64,000 nucleotides of DNA from Isoetes taiwanensis (Eukaryota > Streptophyta > Lycopodiopsida > Isoetales > Isoetaceae). The stretch's first letter is position 1. Each line of letters starts with the position of its first letter. This document shows positions 44,227 through 57,001 of this stretch, in pieces. The stretch is taken from positions 1 to 64,000 of the forward strand of contig JAJEKV010000559.1 in assembly GCA_021234155.1 (NCBI GenBank), written 5' to 3'. The notes under the pieces were generated by a model. The model was not told where the DNA came from. It saw nothing but the letters and a program-made list of their open reading frames with translations, and made no database searches. Position numbers and translations under genes: made by a program.

Positions 44227-45394
44227 AAATCTCCTCATCAATCTCAGCGTATCTAGCATCGGGTATGTACGGGTAAATAAGCCCCTCCGGCTCCGGCTTC
44301 TCAAGATGCTCTCGCTCCTCGAAGTACCGGCCAGGTGACCCACAAAACCTTGCTAAAATGACGATCTGCCCTATTTTACGATTTGATTTCATAGCCTTAG
44401 TCTTGCTTTAGAGGTATTTTTTGAATGGAGTAGTGTTGTGGAGGAAAGATCACGGGGGGATTGGTCGGCTTTGTTCCCGACAAGAAGGTTTTGCCTTTTG
44501 CTTAAGCTGAAATTTTACGCGTCCGCTTAATCCGGCATGGCTAATCGTGGCTTGGGCCAAATTTTTATGGCAAGACACATTGTCTTTGGATTTAGAGCAC
44601 ATATTGTACCTTGATCTTGGTAATGATGTTTTCGATTGGAGGTTAATAGATGACGAAGTTGCTTTTTGCCATGCTAGAGCCAATGATCTTTTTTCGTATA
44701 ATTATTCTACCTACATGAATTTCGTAATTATTATTGATTGGTATAAAGCTATCCTTTTGATTTAATTATCTGTTGAGGCGCACTTAGTGGTTTCATTGCT
44801 CATTCATGCATTAACATGCTTTTAACGATATGGACCATGCATTTTATCTTACAAAATGAGAGGTTAGTGATATGATGCAACATTTTTTCTTATTTGCAAG
44901 CTTGGTCATTATATCTCCGCTTCTATAGTAGATGACCTTGCAAAGCTAGTTACGCCATGCTTTTGTTTTTGAGGCTCTTATTATTCCTCAGGAAGCTGAT
45001 CTAAAACTTCCGGCGATCATCAAGTTATTGAGCTTTCATATTTTAAAGCCAAATGGAATGGAGTTGGGTCATCTTTTTAAGGGGCCATGGACTTTGGTAA
45101 CATACACAAGCAGGTGTGTCGATAATGTCTTCAATCTTTCTTGACAAATATTTCCGGAAAGTATTGGGTTTTATGCATTATAATCTTTTCTTTTCACATT
45201 CTTGTATATATGCAAAATATGTGGCTTAATTGGTGATTTTGAACCTTGAAACTTTGTGTAGCCCTATCTTACGCTCATGCACTTGGTAGAAAAGATGATG
45301 GAAGTCTGGAATGGAACCCGCAACTTTGGTATATCACCGCTCCTCGATATCAAGATCACATTTGTAAGTGCCAAAAATAACATTTCATTTTGTT
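44227..45394. repeat. 1.17 kb tandem duplication, copy 1
   Basis: Runs from ATCTCCTCATCAATCTCAGC to CATTTCATTTTGTTCA. Inside are exon-like pieces: plus-strand HILYLDLGNDVFDWRLIDDE (about 44600-44660), ELGHLFKGPWTLVTYTS (about 45060-45112) and GRKDDGSLEWNPQLWYITAP (about 45287-45346). The minus-strand text IYPYIPDARYAEIDEEI (about 44224-44274) stays open in both copies. I do not recognise the parent gene. Confidence 0.75.
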
Positions 45395-46535
45395 CAATCT
45401 CCTCATCAATCTCAACGTATCTAGCATGGGTATGTAGCGGGTAAATGGCGCCCATTCCAGCCCGGGCCTCAAGATGCTCGCCCTCTGAAGTACAAAGTAG
45501 GGTCGGCCACAAAACCTTGCTAAAATGACGATTCGCCTATTTTGATTTGATTTCATATAACCGTCTTGCTTTAGAGGTGTTTTTGAATGGAGTAGTGTTG
45601 TGGAGGAAAGATCTCGCAGGGGGATTGGTCGGTTTTTGTTCGACAAGAAGGTTTTTGCCTTTTTTGCTTGCTGAATTTTTCTCGCTTGGCCCGCTTTTAA
45701 TGCATGGCCGACCATCTTGGCCAAATTTTATGGTATTGTGTGTCGGATTTAGAGCACATATTGTTTGATGGCAATGATGTTTTTGATGGAGGTTAATAGA
45801 TGACGGTTGCTTTTGCCATGCTAGAGCCAATGATCTTTTTCGGTATAATTATTCTACCTACACGAATTTGGTAATTATTCGGTGGTATAAAGCTATCGCC
45901 TAAGCAGATTGGGTAATCAAACGTTGAATCGCACTTAGTGGTTTCATTGCTCATTCATGCGGTAACATGCTTTTAATATGGACCATGCATTTTATCTTAC
46001 AAACAGAGAGGTTAGTGATATGATGCAACATTTTTTCTTGTTGCAAGCTTGGCTGTATATCTCTGCTTCTATAGTAGATGACCTTGCAAGCTAGTTACGC
46101 CATGCTTTTGTTTTTGAGGCTCTTATTATTCCTTCCGGAAGCTGATCTAAAACTGCTGATCATCAAGTTATTGAGCTTTCATATTTTCGTAAATGGAATG
46201 GAGTTGGGTCATCTTTTAACAGGGCCATGGACTTTGGTAACATACACGGTGTGTCGATAATGTCTTCAATCTTTTCTTGACAAATATTTCCCTGAGTATT
46301 GGGTTTATGCATTATAATCTTTTCTTTTCACATTGCTGTATATATGCAAATATGTGGCTTAATTGGTGATTTTGAACCTTGAAACTTGTGTGTAGCCCCT
46401 ATCTTCTGCTCATGCACTTGGTAGAAAAGATGATGGAAGCTGGGAATGGGCAACTGCGAATCGGTATATCACCGCTCCTCGATATCCGACATGCTTGTTG
46501 AAGTGCCAAAAATAACATTTCATTTTGTTCACCAC
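45395..46535. repeat. 1.17 kb tandem duplication, copy 2
   Basis: Begins ATCTCCTCATCAATCTCAAC and ends CATTTCATTTTGTTCACC. It follows copy 1 directly and matches all along its length, but with many 1-5 base gaps, most of them losses relative to copy 1. The plus-strand pieces are more broken here, except GRKDDGSWEWATANRYITAP (about 46425-46484), which is open. From 46536 to 47400 I see nothing. Confidence 0.75.
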
Positions 46536-47399
46536 TTCAACTTTATGCACTTTATGAGATTAAGCTGGTGGACGGGGCCTTTGTGAATTCAAGACCGCAT
46601 GTCTCCGAGGGCCTATGGACCTGGGCACATGGCTACATTAGAAGAAGTACAGCTAAGCTGATTAATCACCTGCTTCATTATATGACTTGGTCTTCTTTAG
46701 TTTACATTCTAAGGTATTTTGACATTTATTCATGGTAGCCTCACGTAATTTTAGACACCATCAAAAGTTTAGAATTTATGTTCACACTCCGCTTTTGAGT
46801 CCATGCTTGTGCTTTTTCTGAGAAATGTGCTTTGGAAAATGGAAACATTGGATATGACTACAGTTTCAATCCGTTTTAGGAATGAAGTGTTAGTGTGCAA
46901 ATTCTTGCAACGTTCATCCTAGGGTTAAAACGTCTTAGAATCGTTGTCTTTACTGGGCTGCATATGTAAATTGATATTCTACTGAATGAAGTGGCCAAAC
47001 TGTACCCCCATATATGAACCTAGTTTTGCTCTTTTGCCTTCACCGGTCTAAAACCAAAGGTGTTTCAAATGGTTTGCATGCACCTTCCAATACAATAAAG
47101 TTTTATTGTTTCTTGTGCCATGTAAGCTGAAACATTATGCTATCCGAAATCCGTGAAAATTGTGCAATCCAGCTTGGAATCTTCAACTAAATCTTGCATA
47201 TTTGCTAGTTTCAAACATGTTTGGTATCTCGCTTGTTGACCAAACTTGAGGAGTCATTTGTTCGTGATTTTATCCTCTTATGCCTTTATGCCTTTTCTTT
47301 TTTTGCCGGACTTGAGGCTTGTTTAAATCGGGAGGCGGACATGGTGGATGATCAATGGACCAAGAGAGTAAGAACGAAGTCGGGTTGTCAAGCATTTTG

Positions 47400-48060
47400 A
47401 TCAATCCTTCTCCGGTACACATGGAATGCAAGCTATTTGTAGGAGTATTGCGCACCCACAGCGTTATGCCATTGGATCACGAAAGTTAGCTAAGATCATA
47501 GTAAGCATCTTATCTCGCCTTATCTTTTTGCTACTGAAACATCTTGAAAATGCGTTTCTTTGCGGCTCTTTGGTGAACCATTTTGGATATGTGGACGAGA
47601 CTTGTGAACTACTGGCTATAGCAGGTAAGATCTTCCCGCATTATATTTAGCTTTTGAGCCATGTTTTTTCCCACGAAGTTGTTTGATTAATACTATCTTT
47701 TCATGCAGGTTATTTGTGTGCCCACATATATGTAAATCATAAGCGGAATAGAGTTCAGCCGAGAGGACAATGTATGTAACCTTCTATTTGTATTCTTAAC
47801 AAAATATCATCTTGGTGAATCAAATGCAAATTTGTTTTGATTCACTCAAACGTTCTAGTTTGCATTATGTAGTTCAAGTTTTTGAAATTTAGAAGCTTGA
47901 TTAACCGTAGATGATTTGTATCTTCAGGTGTGAAGCACTTTGAAGCCACATGGATTGGACACGGTGTGAATGAAAAGGGAACTTGGACGGTTTGAGTATC
48001 GCATCATAGCATGCAAAAGATGTAGTCAAGTTAGCAAAAGACGAACCGGGAAAAGGTGAG
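47400..48060 (+). pseudogene. Exon-like fragments of an unidentified gene
   Basis: Short open pieces with plausible GT-AG borders chain on the plus strand: ENAFLCGSLVNHFGYVDETC (from 47549, donor GTAAGA at 47627), then GYLCAHIYVNHKRNRVQPRG (47708-47770, after a CAG acceptor and before GTATGT), then VKHFEATWIGHGVNEKGTW (47930-47988, after a CAG acceptor). Composition looks like protein. I recognise no family. They could be exons of a decayed or captured gene. Confidence 0.35.
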
Positions 48061-51000
48061 GTTTTTGCATTTGAGCCCAATGTCGGCGATTATGTTGTGT
48101 CACTGTTACCTTTCATAGAGATTTTCGGTCGGATTAATGGCATATATTTGTGCAAACAGATATGTAGGTTTTGATTTTGAATGCGGGTCGAAAACCCCAC
48201 CGAGATAACTTGGTTTGAAAGTGGGGCTATCATTGTAAATGTTTTCGATGTCACAAACCAAGTAATGCCATTAGTCATGTATGGTCCAAACGTTTAGGAT
48301 GATCACGGACACTCATGTTAGTCGTCCGGACATTGATCCATTATGGAAACATGAAATGCATTGCAGTGTACTAGCCCAAGAATATTAGTTTGGTCCCCTT
48401 AATTGAACAAGTAGGCAATCCATGAAATGAATTAAAGCAGGGCTTCGAAGATTTCAATTTGGGTCATGTAAGAAGCTAATAACAATTTGCTGGTGGAATA
48501 TTCGTGATTGATTTACTTGTTGTGCACATTCTATATGCTACGCATTATGGTGTGAGCTTCTGAATGGGGGATTTGAGGGTGCTAGGTTAGGAAGATACTT
48601 GAGAAAGATTTTTGATCTTTCTATTGTGATCGGGTTTTGGATGGAAGAGCGGCTATTCCGAGAGATCGGGCGAGATCTTTAATATTATATATTAGATGAT
48701 TAAAGAATAATTTATTAGGTTGCTAGGAAAAGAAGGATGTTGGAAACCGAGGGATGGATGGGTTTGAGCTCCTTATTCTCAGACACGCTTCCTTTTTACA
48801 TTAGGAGCCTTTTGCAATATTTTTTTTAATGGGAAGACCACTAGAGCCCTTTCCAACATGATGGTGAACAATTTTTGTGTGACCATCATGTGCTGCAAAT
48901 ATTTGGAGCCTTTTCGATCCTCATGTATACACTTTCGATCCTCATGTATACCTTTAACACCTTCCTGGAACCATCATATTGGAAACGGGAAGAATTGGTA
49001 GCTAGCAAACCTAGGACCTTACATTTACCAAGTCAAGTGCCCCGCCTTCGAAGCTACAAAATTTTTGAGTGCACATTGCATATATTTTCCAACTGTCTAG
49101 AGATGAGAAAAGTAATTAATAAATCAATAGATAGGAAAAATGGGTTCAGGAGTTAAATTTGTCCTTTGCATGCTGTTCTGGTGAGCCTGCACATCTCTAA
49201 CTAAAGTACCTTCATTTAGTGGTTTTGTTTGCCTTAATTTTGCAATGCTATGATAAATTGCTTCTGTGGCATGAGCCATGATGTGATTGTAGACAGGTCA
49301 ATGAAGCAGATGCTTGCCTCCCATGCATCATTAATGCCTATTATCTAATTTACTTTATCTAATTTACTTTCTCTAATTTATAAAAGTTACATTGTTTTAT
49401 TTAGGTCAGTTGAATAAGCTCACATATGCTGGAGATTTTGGTTTAATTAAAGAGGTAAATTATGAAACATCTCTTAGAATAGCTCCAAATGCTCTGTGTT
49501 GGCTCTGTTATTATTGCAAGCAAGTTTTGGTCAGCTGCTACAAGACCGACCCGGTTCCATAGTATTAATGAGAGTGTTTATAGATCCGCCTTCCTCAAAC
49601 CCATATTTGCGGTGAAATGTTGTGCTCGCAGTATTTATGTTCTCATATGATGCTTTTGCATCTAATTATCAAGATAAAATTAGATGCATAAAATTATGTT
49701 ACTTAGGTGTTGGCGCATCTATTTAGTAAATTGCGGGCATGCTTTTTATTGCTGACATTGATGATCCGCGTGTAAATGGGAAGTTCTTGAGCATCTACAT
49801 TTGGGTTTATCCTTCTCTTATGCCCGTGATTAGATGTCGAATCTGAAGCCCCGTAATTCGTGGCCTTCCTCTTAAGTATGATACGCAAAATGGTCCGCCA
49901 TGGCGGCGCGTATAAATGTCTTTGTTCTGAATGTGGATCTTTGTACTTGATACACATATAGACATCTTGGCAGTCGCTTTTAAATCTTGGCTCGTTGGGG
50001 CTTTTGCCATAGTTTTGCAGATTTATTTGTGGATCCTTATTTTACTTTGGGAAGCCTCCTTCTCATTGGGCATTTCAATGTTGTACATTTGCAACTATTG
50101 CCTAGGTGAATGCGAGCCTTTGGAAAAGCGAGCATGAGGTAAATATACCTAGTTAACTCTGTTTCGGGTTCCATGCTACTTAATTTGGCAAATCGTTTTG
50201 CTTTCTGTTATTGAGCAACGTTAACTCCTCATATTGGCACGGTGAGATAAATATCGAATATGGGAACATTGTCTCGAATCAACACTATCGTGACAATGAT
50301 TATTTATGACAACCCGTTTTACTTCAAAACTTTTTACGTTGGTGCAATTTTCAAAGGTGTTTGAGAATGCAATGTAAATATGAATTTAGCTTATTGGCCA
50401 TAGGGTAATCGATGAAGCCGATGTTCTTTCTTCTTTGTTGGCTAATGCCACATTCACTACCAAGGGGAACTATGTGAATGCAAGCTCATCCTCAAGTGCC
50501 AAAGTGTTTCATGGCATATCTTCAAGTTGTGAAGGCAAAGTGTTTAAAGAACTATTGCTTGCACCTTTATTTTTAAAGTTGAGGCATGAGTTTATCTTTT
50601 GCAAAGGCAAGATTTTGACATTTTTTTTGAACTTTGGATGTTGTATACGTAGGTGCCATTCTTTTGTGTGGTGACCGGTAGTTATCTATACTAAAGTTTT
50701 GAACAAAGGTTGCACACATTGAGAATTGTGTCGAGCAAGTATTAAAGCTATTTGTGTCCTTAGCTCTGAATGCAAAACATTTGATCTAAGATAGATAGAT
50801 AGATCTAAGGAACCTTTGGATGTGAAACATTTGATCTGGTAATGATTTTAAGTCTTCTGCAAATTTGTCAAGCATGTACAAATTGCATATCATTGCATGT
50901 GTAACATCTCTTTTTTGAATAATAACTCAAGCATTTTGTAGAAGAGATGGATTGTGCAAAGGTTCAACCCTTTGCAATTTTCAAGTCACTCTATATTTGG

Positions 51001-52426
51001 ATGCCTATTTTTTTAGGAGTAGTTTTGAATAGAGTGACGATCAAAAACTTTATTGACATCCCCAACTAGATTAGTATGCATTTCAATAACATATTACCTT
51101 TAGAATATGCAGTGCAAGGAGCTTGTGGAATACCAACTAAATTCTTTTACTTTACCAAATCATTGTGCATCTAGTGATAATTTTTAATGTCCATACATTT
51201 GCAAAAATAGCAAGAGCAAATTATAGTAGAATTGTAGGACCATCATAACCAAGAGAAGTTGTATGCATTTTGTGTACTTGTGCGCAAAGTATATTCTTGA
51301 TAGACAACTCCTCGATACCATTCTCAAAGTCTCCTAACGAATATTGGCGGGTGAGATTCAAATGTATGTGGTCAAATGCTCAAACTGGGCGAACATATCA
51401 ATTTTTGTATTCATGTTCTATGATTCTAGCACATTATGTACATACGTGGATTGTGTCTTTTGGCATGTGTATTTCACCGAGACTCTCTCGAGATAGTGCC
51501 CGATTGTAACGCTTTTGTGCGGCCCGACAAAGAATTTCGTTACCTTAGGACCGTTATGATTCTGACCCACAGTTCATTGGGGCTAAGAGTGTATTAAGAG
51601 CATGTATAATGGGACCCGCCATCTTAAGATGAACATGACATGGTAGATGATGGGAGGATTGAATTGTTTCAGATATGGAAGAGCTTGAGGTATCAAAAGC
51701 ATAATGGCTAAGGAATTGGTTGAGAAGACCCAATGGTAGAGTAATCATAAAGCAAGGATTAGAGCATTGTCAAAATTGTAAGGCATGATATTCTGGGGCC
51801 TTACAACGCATGTTAATATAGGTAGAGGATTTTATTCCGAGATGTTCGTATAGTTCATGGACACATTTATAGTACAAAATGCACCTTCCAACTACGAATA
51901 GTGTATAACTATACGTAAATGTCTATCATCGAAAGTGTTCCGAGAAAGCCAAAACTAATTCACCCGAGGAGTCAAGGACAAGCTTTTTGTTTGTACATTT
52001 TGGTACGATTGTTGAATTTGCCTCGAATAAATTGGATACGCATCAAGAATAAGACAATAAATGAAGTTCATAAGGGGAACAAAATATTTATCGAGTTTGC
52101 TTATCAATGGCGTGTGTGGATGCATGTAGACCTGCTTACCAAATATCTATGCTCATTGTTAGAGGAGATGCAATTTAATTTCGCTTAGCCAAAGACACCT
52201 CGAATAAAGTACGTACCTAATAGGATTATAGACAAAGTTTGCTTCGTTATAGTAGAGTGATCAGATGAAATCTAATTGCAAGTCTCCATCTAATAAACAA
52301 CGATGAGCTCGATTGAATGGCCATCAAGCAAAGGGTTTAGCTTAAAACTTCATGACTTTGGACTGGATGCATGCTATCATTCCTGTCACTCTTAATCTTG
52401 GATTTTGTTCCCAGATTTCGTAAACC
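48061..52426. other. Gene-poor stretch with scattered open frames
   Basis: No recognisable protein. Items seen: a 21-base tandem repeat of TTTCGATCCTCATGTATACA at 48917-48957; a GATA microsatellite-like word (50791-50804); and an exon-like frame at 50402-50560 with LANATFTTKGNYVNASSSSS. A segment at 49410-49510 resembles 59098-59190 (shared GGTTTAATTAAAGAG / ATGAAACATCTC words). TTCATGGACACATTTATAGT at 51855 is repeated at 52427. Confidence 0.4.
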
Positions 52427-52735
52427 ATGGTTCATAGACCCATTTATAGTACAAAGACTTGTATATATACAATTATATTGAGTGCCACAAATGTTGTCAA
52501 TACCCCAAATGATGTAGAGATTGATGCCACAAAATGTTGGTAGAGATTGATCTTGGCCGTCCATCTCTGAGATGGACGGTGCAGACGGTGCCACCTCGTA
52601 ACTCCCCAAGCATCCCTCTTGTTGGTGTACCAAAATATTGGTACAGATTGATCTCGGCCGTCCATCTCTGAGATGAACGGCCCACAACAAAAGCCCCAAT
52701 TCGATTTTTGTGGCTTGCCCTAATCAACAAGAAAA
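52427..52735. repeat. Palindromic module, copy 2 (with internal duplicate)
   Basis: GTATATATACAATTATATTG at 52461-52480 is followed by two copies of a unit GGTA(G/C)AGATTGATCT(T/C)GG plus the palindrome CCGTCCATCTCTGAGATG(G/A)ACGG (52537-52579 and 52639-52680). AGCCCCAATTCGATTTTTG and GCTTGCCCTAATCAAC then echo copy 1. Confidence 0.75.
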
Positions 52736-55187
52736 CTCCGGCGAGCGTACTCTGCAGTGTTGGGTCGGGTGCTGCCATCTCATTTTAGTACGATTTGAGA
52801 CTACTAGCACTCTATATTCTGGTTTTGAATATCTGAAGTTGGGATGTTGAATGACCTCCGGGACTGCGCCGCATCTCTAGCTCGAATTTTTTCTATACTA
52901 CATGTGATTTAGCTTTCCGGCTTAATTCTTCTCAGGTGATTCTCATTTTTTGCCATCTCGTTGTCTTTTGATTCGAATTGTGTTTAAGCTTGCCGGATTT
53001 GAGTTGGGTATCTCTAATTTGGGTTCACAAAATTGTTTTTTTCCTTTCTTTTGCTTACGGTAGCCCAATTACTTAGAGAATTACGGGCTTTTGTCTCTGG
53101 GCGTGGATTTTTTGTATGAAAGCAAGAATCGCCTGTAGAATATGGGCTTTATTCAGTTTTATAAAATACTTTTCAACAATGCCTGTTGCTGTGCCTGTTT
53201 TTGGCTTTGGCCAGATTATGAAACGAGTAAAACTCTGATGTTTACCGTTTCTGAGGACCAATTCTTAGTCGTCAGCCCTATTCAGGCCTTATGCTATGGA
53301 GTTGACGAAACTCACATTGCAAAGCTGTTTAGGTAACGAGCATGTAACATGGCAACGGAGTAGCTTTTCTGAATGTGAGAATTATTTCCTGGCTAAAGAA
53401 AGTAGCTTCAGAAATGGGAAAACCCCCTTCGATTGCTTTTCTGCCATGTATTGTATGGAGCCTTCTGGGGCACAAAGGGCTCCTGCAGTTCTTGTAAAAA
53501 GGAAGTTTTTCCCCTTCTTAACACATGGGCGTGCATTTGGATCTTTCCTTCTATTGATTTGGCAACACACGCACATAGGAAAATTTCCAGTTTGATCGAT
53601 GCAAGATTGTTGCGAATCTATGGAGCGGTTTTGTATTTCGGCTAGGGATTTAAAGGAGCCTGGGAGATTGTTGATCTTACCCTGCAGACTACTAAGAATC
53701 CGGGGGGCTTTGCTGTCAGTTCAAGATTTATGGTTTTTATTTGCTAGGTCATGATAATGTCTTATGCCTTCTATTTTTCTGCAGGATTTACCATTGACTT
53801 TGATCTCACTGTCGTGTTTGTTGGAAGCAAGGGCTATGGCCACTTTTTGGTGTATGTTTACAGTGGTCTTCTGAGCTATGAACAGACTGCCGTTCCTCTC
53901 CATTTTGCAGTTGTTCACAAGAAGAAGTGCAAGTCGAACATGCAGGGATATCTTCAAAGCTTCGTGCACAGAAGTTTTATAAGGTATGCCACCGAATTTA
54001 AGATTTTTTTGATTTGGCCATTAAGTGCAAGGGTTTTCAATTGTATATGCATGACATATTCCAACCAAGATGCTTACAAAGCAAAGCACACAAGACGACT
54101 TGTTGGCCATGTAGACAGGCAAAGGAGAGGTAAGACACTCCGTCATGCATTTTTGTACTGTGAATCTGGCTGCTTATTCAGATTCAAAAGAAAATGCAGA
54201 ACTTCGATTGCCAACCTTTAATTTGCATCAGATAAATCGTCAGTTACATTTAGGTGCCATGGCCGATCTTTCTACCAGGTATGAAGCTGAAACTATATCC
54301 TTTAACTTGCTTAAGCTTTTATTTTTACTGGAGGATGAATGATACTTATAGGCGATCAGGACCTTGCGAAATAAAAATTTGGCCAGTCTATGTGAGAAGG
54401 GGCAGTTCCAGGAGGCAACGCAGGTTGCTGAAGGTATGCATTGCTCTTTGTCCATTAGGATGGCATTCTGCCTTACAAAGAAATATACCAGTTGAAAAGA
54501 TGCTGAGAGACTACTGCACCGTAGCAGTTATTTCTCCATTTTCTCCTTGACATTGATGTTTCATAATGCACAGGCCAAGAAGAGATACGTTTGAATGGAG
54601 TTCAACCAGTTGCAGATTAGATTTTTGAAGCCAGTTGCCTTCTCCGCCAGTTTCTTGAATCAACATGGTCATGCAGAGCACTCTCGCGTATCCGATCATA
54701 TGGTGAGGCAAATCCGATCATATGATGCATGAAGGGTTTTTTTTTAAGGTTTTTGTTGTTGATCCTTATCCTGTGTGGTCTCCGGTTTTGCCAGGCGCCA
54801 GATTTAGTGGATTGGTCATTTCTTCTAGAACACAAACGGCAGATCATTTCTTTAATGGGAGGTCTCATAGCTACGTGAAATCCTGAGGTCGAGAGTTGGA
54901 GGCTCTCTCACTCCACAAATGTTTTACAGATTTTTTGTTTACTGCCAAGATTTGCAGTGTCTTGGTTCAGATAGGTAAGATTCCAGCTAACCCATCTATT
55001 TTATGAATTTTTCTGCAAGAACTGATACATTTGCTCTTCTGTTGCAGAATATTATCTCGAACTGAAAGCTTGTGTTTGGCATATAGCATCATGTGAAACT
55101 ATTGTAGGGCGGTTATTCTTATTGTGTTTCCAGATCTTGGTTTTCCAAAAACTGCTATGTCTCCTTCATTTTATCTGTTAACAACAG
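52736..55187 (+). other. Unidentified exon-like frames before the PMP22 exons
   Basis: Several open pieces have splice-like borders. At 53785-53990 GFTIDFDLTVVFVGSKGYGH continues to VHRSFIR before GTATGC. At about 54351-54433 AIRTLRNKNLASLCEKGQFQ ends before GTATGC. At 53166-53333 another frame ends before GTAACG. They might be 5' exons of the following PMP22-like gene or pieces of other genes; I could not match any to a family. Much of the rest looks non-coding. Confidence 0.35.
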
Positions 55188-55660
55188 GCGTTGGAAAAAT
55201 GTAAAGATCACGACTGGCCGAGGGCATTGAGAATGGGCACATATGGATTTCTTCTTTATGGACCTGGATCACATGCATGGTATGAGCTATTGGATCGCTT
55301 CCTGCGGCAAAGCAAGAGTCCTCTTAACCTCACATTGAAGGTTAGTATGGAGGCTACTGAATATATCCCATTTTAGTTGGTAGGTTCCTATACTCAAAAT
55401 TTAATGTCTTATCCTTGCAGGTTGGGCTAAATCAGGTAGTTCTTGGTCCATGCGTTATCTTGGTTGTTTTCGCAAGGAATAGTTTGTGGCAAGGCCAACT
55501 GCATGAACTTCCCAAGCAATATCAGGATAAGGCCCTGTCGACTTTAGTTAGTGGTACAATTTCAAGTTGTGTCTTTTGTGCATATTTGGACATCGTGCCT
55601 GACAGGAATCATGTCTACAGGTTGGAAGTTCTGGATTCCTGCAAGTGTTGTAAATTTTGG
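55188..55660 (+). pseudogene. PMP22/Mpv17-family membrane protein, three internal exons
   Basis: Exon A (55188-55340) reads KCKDHDWPRALRMGTYGFLL then YGPGSHAWYELLDRFLRQ; exon B (55421-55553) VGLNQVVLGPCVILVVFARN then LWQGQLHELPKQYQ; exon C (55621-55660) WKFWIPASVVNF. Introns of 80 and 67 bases have GT-AG ends. The conserved YGxxxxGPxxHxWY, the N/DQxxxGP motif and the WKFWxPxxxxNF motif define the Mpv17/PMP22 family of small four-helix membrane proteins of peroxisomes, mitochondria and plastids. At the end of exon C the expected NFW reads NFG, consistent with loss of one T. I found neither the N-terminal exons nor the final exon, so this is a truncated copy. A chance that remaining exons lie unrecognised nearby cannot be excluded. 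Confidence 0.8.
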
Positions 55661-55664
55661 GTGA

Positions 55665-56030
55665 GTGGCTTCCCTGTGCTTATCATTTTACGTAGAAATG
55701 CCTTGTGTGAACGATAAGTTCTTCGCAAGTGCGATGCTAGAGAAGTATGAAATCTTATCTAAAAGTCAGGAAGGACATACATATTATACAAATCTCTACA
55801 TGAAGTCAAGCTTCATAGTCAGCAGAGGTCGGGAGGTTTTTGCACTTTTTTTGAGCTATGAATTGTCCAAAAAGTTGACCGGGGAAGAATTCATTCAACT
55901 CTACTTTCTTAATGCGTTTGCTGAAGTGACATTCTGTTGCAAAGCAGTAAAAAGATATTTCCAATCAGAAAGTTCAAACATACATAGTTATGCACGTTCG
56001 TTAGAGCTAGATTCCATGGGCAGAAGTTAG
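55665..56030 (+). CDS. Unidentified 121-residue ORF after the PMP22 exons
   Basis: One frame is open from 55665 to the stop at 56030 and reads like protein: KFFASAMLEKYEILSKSQEG, then REVFALFLSYELSKKLTGEE, then FCCKAVKRYFQSES. It begins inside what would be the intron after PMP22 exon C. No family was recognised. It may be an exon of a different gene fragment or chance in AT-rich DNA. 56031-57001 has no clear exon. Confidence 0.25.
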   Translation: MASLCLSFYVEMPCVNDKFFASAMLEKYEILSKSQEGHTYYTNLYMKSSFIVSRGREVFALFLSYELSKKLTGEEFIQLYFLNAFAEVTFCCKAVKRYFQSESSNIHSYARSLELDSMGRS

Positions 56031-57001
56031 TGACTGTTAACTGCTTAAGCACTGTGTAATCTTGGACTGCCATTTTACAAGCATAAGATTCAATAGATGT
56101 TAGGCATGTACAAGTGTAAATGCAAAAGAACAGGCAGGCGTAACCAGTATGGGGCATAACTACAGTCTAATTGAGCAGAGCTTTTGGATCTCCTCGTGAT
56201 ATTCCTGATAAACACCTTGGAGCACTTTCTATCCATGCCATTAAGCGTGGTTTCAAACATACTTGTGGGCAGTAGGCCCCATTTAACAGGTCAGTTAGTG
56301 ATACAAGTCTCTAATAGTATGCTGGACTTCAAAGTTGCACATATCACTAAGTATTGCCAATCACGGGATTATTCAGCTTCTAAGGTGACATTTGCAAGAG
56401 TTGAAAACTTGCATGTCATGAAAGCCATATTTGGATGCATTTTAAGGTCTGTCATTCAAAGTGACTCCTGCTCAACTTATTGTGTATAAGATCATATTCA
56501 TTTTTTACTTCATACACTCACAAGTATTATATGTTTGCAGCGTGTAGAGTTGTTTATTCTGCTCTTTTTTTGTTGCAGATTCATATGGTGGATGTTCTGG
56601 TTGGTGGGCATAGCACAGGTTAAAACAGATGAATTTATTTAAGGGTTTCTAAATTACGCTATTTATACAAGCTGCATTTTCAGGGCATTGTGCCAAGGGC
56701 TGCTTCGCGATTATAGATTCCATAACTTCTCTCTTGGCAGGGCCTACGGTATGTTGAATATGCCTGTGGATGAAGTTAAAGACACTGTATGTAGCAAGAG
56801 TAAATATTAACCATTGCCAAAGAATGGGCGTTTGCCAAAGAAGCTAGAGTTGGAAGTGCTTGATTCTCCAGTATAAGATGCTAATAAGATATATCCTCTT
56901 TTCTTAGGCACGAAGCATATCTACAGATCGTCTTTGACCAGCGTTCCTGATAGTTAACAGTATAGTTTTTTCAGATAATCATATGGCTGTTTTATTGGCA
57001 G

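Noticed and set aside
52555-52579. Helitron 3' hairpin
   Set aside because: The palindrome is not followed by CTRR, and it recurs as part of a longer module.
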